Of a stretch of DNA of 26,382 nucleotides, positions 14,143 through 22,928 are shown in pieces. This stretch comes from a virus. How positions within the stretch are numbered: the stretch's first letter is position 1; each line of letters begins with the position of its first letter. A model generated the notes under the pieces. It made no database searches. It was not told the origin of the DNA and saw only the letters and a list, made by a program, of their open reading frames with translations. The translations under genes and the position numbers were made by a program. The stretch lies in the IMG/VR virus record IMGVR_UViG_3300049893_001309, positions 1 through 26,382 of that record; one strand, written 5' to 3'.

Positions 14143-15553
14143 GAACCTAGTCTTTACGATCAATATCGAGGGCGGCCAGCAGGCTAAGGCTATGCTGGAA
14201 AATATTTCCAACGCCTTTGATAAGGTTGGTGACGAGGCCGAGAAAGCGGGTAAAAAATCAGACGGTGCATCGCTTGCAATGGCTTCGCTGGCTTCGTTTG
14301 CTGGTAATTTAGCCGCGAATGCAGTTACGTTCCTGGCACGAGAACTGACACAGCTAGGCATATCCCTAGTCCAAAACGTAATAGGTGAAGCAGCCGAGGC
14401 TGAGTTATCACTTGCAAAACTAACGGATGCTGTCAGGCGAGCAGGTCTTGATACCAATACAGTCACCAAAGACCTAGATGATTTCGCTGGCTCGCTCGCA
14501 CTTGTAACGAAGTTCACTGATGACGAAATAAGAGCAGCCGAGGCTATGGGTCTAAGCCTTGGTATGAGCACCGATCAGATTAAAGAGTATTTTACGACAG
14601 CAGCCGACCTCGCCACAGCCAAGGGATCGAGTCTCGAAGAGGCTGTGATAGGCATTGCAAAGTCCTTTCATGGTTCGGCTGGAGCCCTTGCTAGACTTTT
14701 GCCTGAGTTAGCCGATCTTACCGAGGAACAGTTAAAAGCAGGCGCAGCCGTCAATTATATCAGGAAAGCATTTGGCGGTGCTGCTCTAGCAGAAATATCG
14801 ACATTCTCTGGCGCTCTCCACCAGATGCAAAAAACATGGGGTGATGTGCTTGAGACGATAGGCAAGCCGATAGTCGATATGCTTCGCCCTGCGCTGATTG
14901 AACTCAATGCGTTTTTGGGAAGCTTTGTTGGTTCTCAAGCTTTGCAGGACTTTGGTAAGGGAATAGCTGATGTACTAGTCGAAGCTGGCGCATGGCTCCT
15001 TAACTTCTTCTGGTTCCTTCAAGGCGAGGACTCGGTATTCGGCAAGCTTGGATGGAACACAGGTGGCTCTGTTTGGGATAGGCTGCTTGAGTCTCTAAAA
15101 CAGGTTCTAGCCCTCGTCCTGAAGCTGCTTGTTGACTTCATGACCAACCCTGAGTTCATCGCTGTTACCGCTAAAATTGGGCTTGAGATTGGCGCTGCTA
15201 TTGGTGAAGGAATTTTGAAAGGTCTTTGGAATACGATAATACCGATCAAGGGCATCATAGAGAGCGCTACGAGGCTTGGCATAGCAGGTGAGTATATTTA
15301 TAGCAGCGTGACTGGCGGCCCTATGTCGATACCCTACGATCAATACCTAAAGTCGAGAATGGCAGAACCTGCAAAGGCTGAGGGTATCGTTCCCCAGGGC
15401 TCTAGTAGTTCGCCCCAAGGAACCAGTGGCCTTGGCGGTAGCACTACTAACATCAATCAAGATGTGAAAATATTCACGAGTGAGTCGGCAGAGGCATTGC
15501 AGCGGCATCTGAAAAACGCCATGCCACGCTTCAGAACCAATGTGCTCGCATAG
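14126..15553 (+). CDS. Tail tape measure protein
   Basis: This 475-aa helical protein sets tail length and is ejected with DNA. It begins at a GTG with GGAGG about six bases upstream and overlaps the chaperone long form. It shows the mix typical of tape measures: an Ala-rich charged N-terminus, a hydrophobic segment near residues 55-90 (SLASFAGNLAANAVTFLARE), long helices, further hydrophobic stretches (LLNFFWFLQ near 293 and LALVLKLLVDFM near 329), and a Ser/Gly-rich linker before the C-terminus. At about 1.5 angstrom per residue a tail of roughly 70 nm is expected. It is short for a myophage, and no peptidoglycan hydrolase domain is seen. Confidence 0.87.
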   Translation: MSKDLENLVFTINIEGGQQAKAMLENISNAFDKVGDEAEKAGKKSDGASLAMASLASFAGNLAANAVTFLARELTQLGISLVQNVIGEAAEAELSLAKLTDAVRRAGLDTNTVTKDLDDFAGSLALVTKFTDDEIRAAEAMGLSLGMSTDQIKEYFTTAADLATAKGSSLEEAVIGIAKSFHGSAGALARLLPELADLTEEQLKAGAAVNYIRKAFGGAALAEISTFSGALHQMQKTWGDVLETIGKPIVDMLRPALIELNAFLGSFVGSQALQDFGKGIADVLVEAGAWLLNFFWFLQGEDSVFGKLGWNTGGSVWDRLLESLKQVLALVLKLLVDFMTNPEFIAVTAKIGLEIGAAIGEGILKGLWNTIIPIKGIIESATRLGIAGEYIYSSVTGGPMSIPYDQYLKSRMAEPAKAEGIVPQGSSSSPQGTSGLGGSTTNINQDVKIFTSESAEALQRHLKNAMPRFRTNVLA

Positions 15554-15566
15554 GTGAGGGAATAAT

Positions 15567-16301
15567 ATGGCACTTCAATCGCTCAAAAACCTCATTTTCG
15601 GAAGCCGTTACTTTAGCATAACTCCGCTTAAGTATGTCCCAACGAAAGGGACACTGGAGGAATTAAGCAAGGAACTTTTCGAGATGGATGCCGTCGTTAG
15701 CGATAATGAGCAAAGGTCGATATCGGTGACGAACTATCCTCTGGAGTCAGGTGGAAGCTTTGCCGAGCATGCGAATCAGCTAGCCTTTACTCTATCTGTG
15801 AACGGTGTCATATCCGATACTTCCTTAAGTTATCTGGATATCGGGCAGAATTTGCAAAATAGTCCTCTAGGACAGCTTGCAGGCTTTCAGTCCAAGAGTC
15901 AGGCTGCTTACGATAAGTTGACTAAGTGGGCTGAAACTGGTCAGCCATTTCTAGTTCGGACTAAATTTCAGCAGGCTGGCTATTACAAGGGAACTGGTTT
16001 CAATAGGCAACCAGTGCCATTTGTCATCGAATCATTCTCAGTTAGTCGTAACAAGGATATAGGCAAAGCCATTCCGATTTCGATGGTATTGCGGGAAATC
16101 AGGCTTATTCCAGGCATCAAAAACAAGACCAGCATTTCGACTTATATTCCTAGCGAAATTCCAACTGTAACTGATAAGGGTAATGCCGATATCAATGCAG
16201 GGACTAAGGCATCGAGTGCTCAAAAAAATAACGATACCAGCAAAGCCATGAATGAGATTTTAAAACGAGCAAATGAGTTAAAGGCAGGGGGTATTAAATG
16301 A
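15567..16301 (+). CDS. Baseplate hub protein with Dit-like N-terminal domain
   Basis: This 244-aa protein follows the tape measure, the place of distal tail and hub proteins. Residues about 40-100 match the Dit-like domain pattern: EMDAVVSDNEQRSISVTNYP, then ESGGSFAEHANQLAFTLSVN and GVISD. The middle has WAETGQPFLVRTKF and FVIESFSVSRNKDIGKAIPI, fitting a beta-barrel ring contacting the tube. The C-terminal 50 residues are polar and probably flexible. The start ATG is preceded by GTGAGGGAATA. Its stop overlaps the next ATG (16298-16301). Confidence 0.78.
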   Translation: MALQSLKNLIFGSRYFSITPLKYVPTKGTLEELSKELFEMDAVVSDNEQRSISVTNYPLESGGSFAEHANQLAFTLSVNGVISDTSLSYLDIGQNLQNSPLGQLAGFQSKSQAAYDKLTKWAETGQPFLVRTKFQQAGYYKGTGFNRQPVPFVIESFSVSRNKDIGKAIPISMVLREIRLIPGIKNKTSISTYIPSEIPTVTDKGNADINAGTKASSAQKNNDTSKAMNEILKRANELKAGGIK

Positions 16302-16639
16302 TTCTTTCATCCATAGATATACCAATTGCCGATGATACGTTTTACCAAGTGCAGGTATTTTTCGATGAGGAAAAATATAACCTCCGCTTTCACTGGAATA
16401 GCCGATGTGACACTTGGTATGCAGATCTTTTAACTGTGGATAACGAGCCTATTCTATATGGTCTAGCATGCCTGACAAACGTCCCGCCAATGTTTGGCCG
16501 CTTCGCTCTTACGACCACGCCTAAGACTGGTGATATGATCATTCTCGATGTAAACGGTCTTGGTAAAGATCCCACTTTCGAGGATTTCGGTGATAAAACT
16601 GGACCATTCTATCTGAGTGTTGCCGATGACATATCTTAA
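16298..16639 (+). CDS. Baseplate plug protein, Pam3 gp18-like (DUF6983)
   Basis: This 113-aa protein matches the small plug family described for the cyanophage Pam3 baseplate. Visible pattern: QVQVFFDEEKYNLRFHWNSR with the conserved WN, then TVDNEPILYGLACLTNVPPM, and a C-terminal DPTFEDFGDKTGPFYL segment with the DPTxxDxG motif. In Pam3 the plug closes the hub channel before infection. It overlaps the upstream gene by four bases and the hub gene downstream by 14. Recognition is by pattern from memory. Confidence 0.72.
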   Translation: MILSSIDIPIADDTFYQVQVFFDEEKYNLRFHWNSRCDTWYADLLTVDNEPILYGLACLTNVPPMFGRFALTTTPKTGDMIILDVNGLGKDPTFEDFGDKTGPFYLSVADDIS

Positions 16640-17498
16640 CAGAACCTATAGCTTGATGTTTCAGCAAGAGGGTGGTGACCAATATATTTGGAAGCAAACC
16701 ACGAATGAGATAGGGCTTGCTCTCAATTTCAAGGCAGTCAAGACGATATCGAAAGAGCCCAATGTTGCGGAAATAGGTATCTATAACCTATCGGTCGAAA
16801 GTCAGAATGCGCTAATGGGTGGCGGTATTGTGCAGCTATCGGCTGGCTATGCTGATACGAATGATATTGTGATACTTGGTTCTATTACCAGGACAAGCTT
16901 TACAATAGAGCCATCCGGTGATCGGCTGACGACTATTTCCACTCTAGCGAATCTTGTTTCCAAGACAGTAGGTAATACGCTCATAAAGCTTGAAATGGGC
17001 TCAGGCAGCAGCACGACCCAGATCGTCCAAAAATTGACTGATCACATAAAAAATAACGTCAAGGGTGTCAAGGTTACAAAGTACATGATCTTAACGCCTA
17101 AAATCTATAAGTCAGGCATAAGCTCGATAGGCGATGTGTTTCAGCTTTTAGATGTTTATCTAAGCGATTGTGGCTATATCTATTTCATAGATAATGGTTC
17201 ATTGAATATTGTCAAAAACACAGGAACTACAACTGTTCCGATTGCTGAAATAGGCGAGGATAGCGGAATGATCGGAGCGCCTAAGCCTATTCTAGCAACG
17301 GATGATGATGGAAAATCACGCATCGGAGTGGATTTCGAGACTATTCTAAATCCCAATTTGAATATAGGCGGTAGGGTTAGAATCAACTCGAAAGTAAATA
17401 AACAGATTAACCTGCTCTATCGAATCGAAAGCCTTGAGCATGAGGGCAATTCTCATTCGGGAGTTTGGAAAACAAAGGCAAAGGCTTGGAAGGTATAG
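16626..17498 (+). CDS. Baseplate hub protein, gpD/gp27-like
   Basis: This 290-aa protein occupies the position of the central hub below the tube, between plug and spike. It is beta-rich, with IWKQTTNEIGLALNFKAVKT, NVAEIGIYNLSVESQNALM, a GYADTNDIVILGSITRTSF segment, and a C-terminal IGGRVRINSKVNKQINLLYR segment, patterns common in gpD-like late control and Mu gp44-type hub proteins. I chose ATG 16626; a GTG at 16617 is possible, and neither has a strong ribosome binding site, so expression is probably coupled to the plug gene. No lysozyme or peptidase domain is visible. Confidence 0.75.
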   Translation: MTYLNRTYSLMFQQEGGDQYIWKQTTNEIGLALNFKAVKTISKEPNVAEIGIYNLSVESQNALMGGGIVQLSAGYADTNDIVILGSITRTSFTIEPSGDRLTTISTLANLVSKTVGNTLIKLEMGSGSSTTQIVQKLTDHIKNNVKGVKVTKYMILTPKIYKSGISSIGDVFQLLDVYLSDCGYIYFIDNGSLNIVKNTGTTTVPIAEIGEDSGMIGAPKPILATDDDGKSRIGVDFETILNPNLNIGGRVRINSKVNKQINLLYRIESLEHEGNSHSGVWKTKAKAWKV

Positions 17499-17500
17499 CA

Positions 17501-18187
17501 ATGGACGAGGATATAAACCTAGTTGATGTATTGCAGGCAGCTATTGACTATAACCTTGCCAATGTTCACACGTCTTTTCCTGGCAAGATAACTGCCTTTC
17601 AAAAAGGGCGAGCAACGGTCGATGTTCTGCCAAGCGTAAAGAAGCTTTTAAAAAACGGCAAAACAATGGATATGCCAATCCTTAAGGGTGTGCCTATTGT
17701 TTATCCTGCTGGCAGGAGTGGTGGTTTGACGTTCACGCTATCGCCTGGAGACGGTGTTCTTGTCGTTTGCTCGGAAAGATGTATCGACCAATGGAAAGAG
17801 GGCGAGACGAGCGCAGCGCCGCTATCAAGCAGAAAGTTTGATATCACCGATGCCTTTGCCATTCCCTGCGTTTTTCCATACAAGGACAGACCGAGAACAG
17901 CCAAGCGGTTTTACCCTCAGAATGGCACAATGCTCACAGGACCAAAGGTGTTTGTTGGCGATCCAGAGGCGCTTAAGGCTGGAACAGTTAAGCCTGTGAA
18001 TGTCGATGTCGTGGCAATCCTTTTAGAAGCACTTGCTATGCTGGATGCCCTCGTTACGGCTGGTGGCATTGTCTCACCGCCTGGGGTATCCGGTGGACCA
18101 TGCACAACTCCTACGCTGACACCAAGGATTTCCGATATCAAGGCTTACCAGCAGGCCCTACAATCGCTCTTATTGACACCACAATAG
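17501..18187 (+). CDS. Baseplate spike protein, gpV / Mu gp45 (Gp138_N)-like
   Basis: This 228-aa protein would form the trimeric spike at the tip of the tail. It shows the N-terminal OB-domain pattern of Gp138/Mu gp45 spikes: SFPGKITAFQKGRATVDVLP (near residue 25), LKGVPIVYPAGRSGGLTFTL and GDGVLVVCSERCIDQW. The C-terminal half has a Gly/Pro-rich loop and a short helix, with no HxH iron-binding tip or LysM domain seen. The chosen ATG at 17501 has GGAAGGT eight bases upstream and lies two bases after the hub stop; a TTG at 17465 would only extend into the hub gene. Confidence 0.82.
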   Translation: MDEDINLVDVLQAAIDYNLANVHTSFPGKITAFQKGRATVDVLPSVKKLLKNGKTMDMPILKGVPIVYPAGRSGGLTFTLSPGDGVLVVCSERCIDQWKEGETSAAPLSSRKFDITDAFAIPCVFPYKDRPRTAKRFYPQNGTMLTGPKVFVGDPEALKAGTVKPVNVDVVAILLEALAMLDALVTAGGIVSPPGVSGGPCTTPTLTPRISDIKAYQQALQSLLLTPQ

Positions 18188-18199
18188 AAAGGGATAGGT

Positions 18200-18586
18200 A
18201 TGGCTGACATAGCTGTCGATGGTTCAAACGATATCATTTTCAAGAAAGGCGACCTGCTGTTCACTTCAGATATCAGCTACGGGGAAACAGTGCGTTCGCG
18301 GCTCCAAGCCTATTTGAAAACCTTTCTAGGCGAGTGGTTCCTTGATGATCGTAGGGCTCCGATATGGGGGATGCCTTACTATCAGCGAGTTTTAACCGAT
18401 AGGCGACCGACGGATTTAGAGCTGGATACTATTTTCCGGTCAGCGATCCTGGGCACCGATGGCATCCAGCGTGTCGATAGGCTGGAGCTTGAGATAGCAA
18501 AGAGAGTTTTAACTGTAACTTTCGAGGCGACCCTTGCCGACGAAACACTTATAAATGATACTATTGAAATAGCAATCGGAGTGTAA
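18200..18586 (+). CDS. Baseplate wedge protein, gp25/gpW-like
   Basis: This 128-aa protein matches the gp25-like wedge family that joins the sheath to the baseplate. The signature YGETVRSRLQAYLKTFLGEW (residues 27-46) followed by FLDDRRAPIWG and a conserved beta sandwich at the C-terminus (LTVTFEATLADE) is clear. It precedes the gpJ-like gene, the universal order in contractile baseplates. A GGGATAGGT ribosome binding site precedes the ATG. Confidence 0.86.
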   Translation: MADIAVDGSNDIIFKKGDLLFTSDISYGETVRSRLQAYLKTFLGEWFLDDRRAPIWGMPYYQRVLTDRRPTDLELDTIFRSAILGTDGIQRVDRLELEIAKRVLTVTFEATLADETLINDTIEIAIGV

Positions 18587-18590
18587 AAAT

Positions 18591-20342
18591 ATGGCTGGAC
18601 TAACAACGAGCGGCTTCGTATCAGCGACCGTAGAGGAAATCAGAGTAATCATTGCAAACGCATTGAAAGCAAATCTTGGCGCTTCGATTGATACGAACCC
18701 ATCGTCGCGTATAGGCCAGTTCATAGATATTGTTGCGACTGAACTATTTTCGCTATGGCAAGGTCTTGAAGCCGTTTATGCCTCACAGTTTCCAGTATCG
18801 GCATCGGGTGTCAGCCTTGATAATATAGGCTCGATAACGAATACGCTTAGATCGTCTGGCGTGTATGGTCTTGTCAGGGTTGTTTTTGGTGGACAGCTTG
18901 GCTCTGTAATTCCGCAAAATAGTCTGGTATCGAATGGCAAGGGATATGAGTTTGCCACGCAAGGCGCTCTTACGATTGTCGAGAATACTGTTTTGCTGCG
19001 AACTGATCTTATTCCAACCAGTGATGCAGCTAGATTTTTCCTGATGCTTGACGGATACGATGCTGACTTTTTTGAAATCTACAACCAATATACTCCGACT
19101 GAGATAATTGACGCGATTGTTGCAGCATCCAAGCCGAGGCGCTGGCTATATTCAGGGGTAAGGAATGGTACTAAAGCAACAATTCAAACTGTTGGCGATC
19201 ACCCATATAAGATCGGTGATGCAGTAGTCCAGACCTATACAACTGGCGGTTACTTCGATGGAACGCATACCATAACAGCCGTTCCAACTCCGAATACCTA
19301 TGAATATGCTGATGCCTCTACTGCCCTTGGTCTTATCATTTTTGATCAAACAGCAAATGAAAATGTCAGAGCAAAGGCGCAAGCATCACTTCCCATGCTA
19401 ACGGCTAGCCAGATAACGGTCGATGGTCAATTCTCTTTAAACGGGGCGGTTTGGATTAGATTTAATCCAGCGATAGCAACGCAGCGTTGGTATATGAGGC
19501 TGCTCGAAAATAACATGTACGCTGGTCCAACGCCTACGGTGTTAACTGTAAACTATTCGGTCGCTACTGATGTTGAGGCCCTTGGAACAACTTTCGAGAA
19601 CTTTGCTTTCCCAACTCATAGCGTTTCGGAAATCGTATCGAGTGTTTTTGGTGTTAGCGAAGTGACCAACCTGCTAGCTGGTCGCTCATCGAAAGAACGA
19701 GAAACCGATGCAGCGTATCGTCAACGGCTAACGGATGAATTACAAAATCCAGGCGGTGCAACTATCACAGGAATCAGGGACGGTGTGAAATCCGTCCTCG
19801 GTGTTACTTATGTTGCTATCGTCGATAACCCTTTGAGCTTAGCTGACTCAGCAGGCAGACCACCACACTCGATGGAAGTTTACGTTGAGGGTGGGACCGA
19901 TAACGAAGTAGCGCAGAAAATATATGACCTGCATCCTGCTGGAGTCCAGGTTGTTTCCACGGCTTTGCCAATTGATAAGCGGACCGGAAATATAATTGAT
20001 GTCAATGGAACGGCTGCGACTTTGTCGTTTAGCAAGCTCAAAGATACGCCTATCCGTGTTGAAATGACCTTGACTATAGATCCCTTGCTTTACCCACCAT
20101 TAGCGGAAGCTGAGGCTAGGATACAAGCTGATGTTGTAGCCTATGTGAATGCTCTACAAGTTGGCGAACCGCTCTACTGCCATAAACTGATCGGCTTAAT
20201 AGACAAAGTTCCTGGTGTGAAAGCCATTGTTATCGGTGCGAGGATTGAGGCCACAGGTGGTCCGCTAGTGCAGGTTGTTACACCGCCTGGATTTAGCAGG
20301 CTCAGCATCGTTCCAACTTACATTGTCATCATAACAAATTGA
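18591..20342 (+). CDS. Baseplate wedge protein, gpJ-like, with small beta insertion
   Basis: This 583-aa protein is the main wedge component, equivalent to P2 gpJ and Mu gp47. The N-terminus has IDTNPSSRIGQFIDIVATEL and LDNIGSITNTLR; the C-terminal half has the diagnostic AGRSSKERETDAAYRQRLTD (near residue 364) followed by GATITGIRDGVKSVLGV and VYVEGG. Residues about 193-247 hold an extra beta unit with HPYKIGD and GGYFDGTHTITAVP that resembles an insertion in the next gene. The start has a GGAG at about nine bases. Function: links wedges to hub and fibres and triggers contraction. Confidence 0.9.
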   Translation: MAGLTTSGFVSATVEEIRVIIANALKANLGASIDTNPSSRIGQFIDIVATELFSLWQGLEAVYASQFPVSASGVSLDNIGSITNTLRSSGVYGLVRVVFGGQLGSVIPQNSLVSNGKGYEFATQGALTIVENTVLLRTDLIPTSDAARFFLMLDGYDADFFEIYNQYTPTEIIDAIVAASKPRRWLYSGVRNGTKATIQTVGDHPYKIGDAVVQTYTTGGYFDGTHTITAVPTPNTYEYADASTALGLIIFDQTANENVRAKAQASLPMLTASQITVDGQFSLNGAVWIRFNPAIATQRWYMRLLENNMYAGPTPTVLTVNYSVATDVEALGTTFENFAFPTHSVSEIVSSVFGVSEVTNLLAGRSSKERETDAAYRQRLTDELQNPGGATITGIRDGVKSVLGVTYVAIVDNPLSLADSAGRPPHSMEVYVEGGTDNEVAQKIYDLHPAGVQVVSTALPIDKRTGNIIDVNGTAATLSFSKLKDTPIRVEMTLTIDPLLYPPLAEAEARIQADVVAYVNALQVGEPLYCHKLIGLIDKVPGVKAIVIGARIEATGGPLVQVVTPPGFSRLSIVPTYIVIITN

Positions 20343-20349
20343 GGTTGGT

Positions 20350-21183
20350 ATGGCTAAAGAGCTGAAAATAGATATTCATGACACGACCAAAAAATTCCTT
20401 TGGCAATATGCGACCTCGGAGCGATTCAAGCTATTTGTTAACTCATTCATTCACACAGCTTTCGATCAGGTCGAAACTCAGTTGGACAGCCTATATCGTC
20501 AAACATCGTTGATGGGCTCTAGTGGCACTACGCTAGACAGTTGGGGAAACCGCTTCGGTGTGCCTCGTAATTCCACTGATGATGAGGTATATCGGGACGA
20601 AATACTAAAGAAGATATCTGAAATCTATAGTCTCGGAACTGTTTATGATGTTCAGGACTTTTTCAAAAACTACTATCGAGCGGCAGATGTCCAGATCAAT
20701 GAAAAGGGAAATGGGCAAATTGATTTGACTGTTCTCGGTGGTGTTCAAAAGTATCCACCTAGAACGTCTATTCTAAGGGTTATATTCGATGGAACCACGA
20801 AAGTAGCTCTGATCACTCAACAACTTCACGGATTAAAAGTTGGCGATGTAATTAGAGTTTTCAATAACGATCAAGTGGTGCCCGACATTGGTGGGCAATA
20901 TAAAATCACACAGACATACCCTGCGGCTCTATATATCACGATCCCTGGGAATACGTTCACTGGTGTTATAGATACACCTAACAGTCATTATGAGTCGGAA
21001 ATCGACTGGCCTTGTTTCGTTGCAGGCATGGCTCAGGTTGATGATGTTAAATATCAGCTTTATGATTATGTATTTTCGTTTGCAGAGGATCAAAGGCCCT
21101 TATCGGCTGGTTATGGAATTTTAGAAGCTGATGGTACAACAGTCCGCGCAGGTGTTGGCGGCTATTTCACATTGGAGATATAA
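20350..21183 (+). CDS. Baseplate wedge protein, gpI / DUF2612-like
   Basis: This 277-aa protein follows gpJ in the gpI position and should connect the wedge to the fibres. The N-terminal QTSLMGSSGTTLDSWGNRFG and VYRDEILKKISEIYSLGT match the DUF2612/gpI pattern, and the C-terminus ends with AGYGILEADGTTVRAGVGGY. Residues about 148-205 form an added beta unit (HGLKVGD, GGQYKITQT) like that in the gpJ-like protein. The ribosome binding site TTGAGGTTGGT overlaps the upstream stop. Confidence 0.83.
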   Translation: MAKELKIDIHDTTKKFLWQYATSERFKLFVNSFIHTAFDQVETQLDSLYRQTSLMGSSGTTLDSWGNRFGVPRNSTDDEVYRDEILKKISEIYSLGTVYDVQDFFKNYYRAADVQINEKGNGQIDLTVLGGVQKYPPRTSILRVIFDGTTKVALITQQLHGLKVGDVIRVFNNDQVVPDIGGQYKITQTYPAALYITIPGNTFTGVIDTPNSHYESEIDWPCFVAGMAQVDDVKYQLYDYVFSFAEDQRPLSAGYGILEADGTTVRAGVGGYFTLEI

Positions 21184-21187
21184 AAGA

Positions 21188-22918
21188 ATGGCAACTAAAC
21201 CAACGATAAGTGTCAAGTGGGCTGATGGTGCCTCAGCATTAAAAATAAACACAAGCATAAAGCAGCAGGACTGGGGTTGGACAACCTCGAATAATACAAT
21301 TAGCGGAACGCCTGAAAAGCCTATTTTGCAATATGAAAACGGCTGGCGTTATGCGGTTTGGCAATGGGTTAAATACCTAGACGAAAAAACAACTGAAATC
21401 GCGCCTCCAGCAACGGGCAAGGATGGTCAATTTTTATCGCTCAACGGAAGCACATACGAATGGAACTCACCGTTTCCGACGAGTGTTGCAGGCGATGTGA
21501 CCGGAAATAAAACCATCAAGGTAACCGCTGCAACTGATGATCCGACAAGGGCAGTGCTCCAATGGGGATATCCCTGGCAAGACCCTGGAGCCACGACCGA
21601 TGGCAACCCGCTCCGATTCTCATACAATAGCGGTGGTTATCTCTGGCAAACAGCTTTTCCAGCTTTCGCCGGTAATGGCAGCAAATCGTTAAAACTGAAC
21701 TCTGGAGCGACGGCTGTTGAATGGGCAACGAGCTATGAGGTTCCGACCCCAGGTGGCTCTGGCCTTATTTTGCAGGCCAATGGCTCTAGTGCTGGCTCAT
21801 TCGCTTGGGTATCACCTAGCTTTTCCGCTTCAGTAATCACAAGTGGCACAGTTGATACAATGCGGCTTCCGATCTATCAAGGCGCTAGTGCTGTTGCTGT
21901 CGGTATTGCTGGCGCGGTTCCACCTGCTCCGATTGGTGGACAAGGTAGATTCCTTACTGGCGGGGGAACATGGGCGCAAATCAGTGAAGTCCCACCCCAA
22001 ACCTTGCAGGGTGGAAAGTTTCTGACGACCAATGGAACTACGGCATCATGGGCTGAGAACTATTCAGTTCCGACTGCTGGTAGCGCTGGAATGGTTCTAA
22101 AATCGACTGGCACATCTGCTGGTGCCTATGCGTTCCAATTCTCTTACGAGGTTCCAACCCCAGGTGGCGCTGGCCTCATCCTGCAATCGAGCGGTTCATT
22201 TGCTGGTGCTTATGCTTGGGCTAATCCCAGTTTTACACCGGACAAAATAATTGGCGGGACAAACGGTCAGGTACTCGTCTCGAATGGAACGAATGCGACT
22301 TGGTCGGCTCTGACAGCCACACAAATTCCATCGCTTGATGCAGCTAAAATCACGACCGGAACTTTTACGGCTGCTCAGATACCATCGCTCGATGCCGCCA
22401 AAATAACCACGGGAACCTTCCTTGCAAGCCAGATTCCTTCGCTTGATGCCGCCAAGATTACGACTGGGACTTTGGCAGGTGCTCGCGTCGGAGCATTCAC
22501 AGGAGCAACGTCTGGCGCTGCTGGCAGTCTCGGTGGGGTTGCGGCTCCGGCTGCTGGCGATCAGGGAAAATTCCTGCGAGGTGATGCAACATGGCAGGCT
22601 TTGCAGGTTGCAGGTATGCTTACCTCGGCAACATCGGGAACACAGCAGCTCGACTTTACAGCCTGGAACACCGTTAGCTGTTTAGCGATTAGCGGAAGTA
22701 TCACGTTCACGTTTACTGGTCTTAGCGGAGGTCGTATCCTTACTATCGCTTTAAAAGCAGCAAGCGGAACGCAGAGCATAACATGGCCTGCTGGCATCAA
22801 ATGGGCCGATGGTTTGCCGCTAACGGCTGCTACGACAACGGCCTCAACTGTTACTCTAGTTGCGTATGGACCTGCTGCAACCGATGTTTACGCAACAGCA
22901 ATCCGTACCTATAGCTAA
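21188..22918 (+). CDS. Tail fibre protein with repeats
   Basis: This 576-aa fibre follows the gpI-like gene. I start it at ATG 21188, not at an upstream GTG/ATG frame inside the previous gene. The N-terminal 70 residues (WADGASALKI, GWRYAVWQWVKYLDEKT) look like the baseplate-attachment domain of fibres. The middle has three loose copies of a PTPGGxGLILQ..G..AGxxAW unit of about 33 residues (near 21730, 22065 and 22145), then three tandem 18-residue repeats. A module GDQGKFLRGDATWQ near residue 460 also occurs in the last fibre gene. The C-terminal 100 residues are beta-rich and may be the tip. Very Gly/Ala/Thr-rich; no enzyme motif is visible. Confidence 0.83.
   Translation: MATKPTISVKWADGASALKINTSIKQQDWGWTTSNNTISGTPEKPILQYENGWRYAVWQWVKYLDEKTTEIAPPATGKDGQFLSLNGSTYEWNSPFPTSVAGDVTGNKTIKVTAATDDPTRAVLQWGYPWQDPGATTDGNPLRFSYNSGGYLWQTAFPAFAGNGSKSLKLNSGATAVEWATSYEVPTPGGSGLILQANGSSAGSFAWVSPSFSASVITSGTVDTMRLPIYQGASAVAVGIAGAVPPAPIGGQGRFLTGGGTWAQISEVPPQTLQGGKFLTTNGTTASWAENYSVPTAGSAGMVLKSTGTSAGAYAFQFSYEVPTPGGAGLILQSSGSFAGAYAWANPSFTPDKIIGGTNGQVLVSNGTNATWSALTATQIPSLDAAKITTGTFTAAQIPSLDAAKITTGTFLASQIPSLDAAKITTGTLAGARVGAFTGATSGAAGSLGGVAAPAAGDQGKFLRGDATWQALQVAGMLTSATSGTQQLDFTAWNTVSCLAISGSITFTFTGLSGGRILTIALKAASGTQSITWPAGIKWADGLPLTAATTTASTVTLVAYGPAATDVYATAIRTYS
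22322..22483 (+). repeat. Three tandem 54-bp repeats (QIPSLDAAKITTGTF units)
   Basis: Units start at 22322, 22376 and 22430, each 54 bases (18 residues), encoding QIPSLDAAKITTGTF followed by three variable residues. The protein copies are nearly identical, while the DNA copies differ mainly at third positions, so selection keeps the amino acids. Such repeats form beta-strand turns along fibre shafts and allow length change by recombination. Confidence 0.9.
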
Positions 22919-22928
22919 GGGGATAGAT

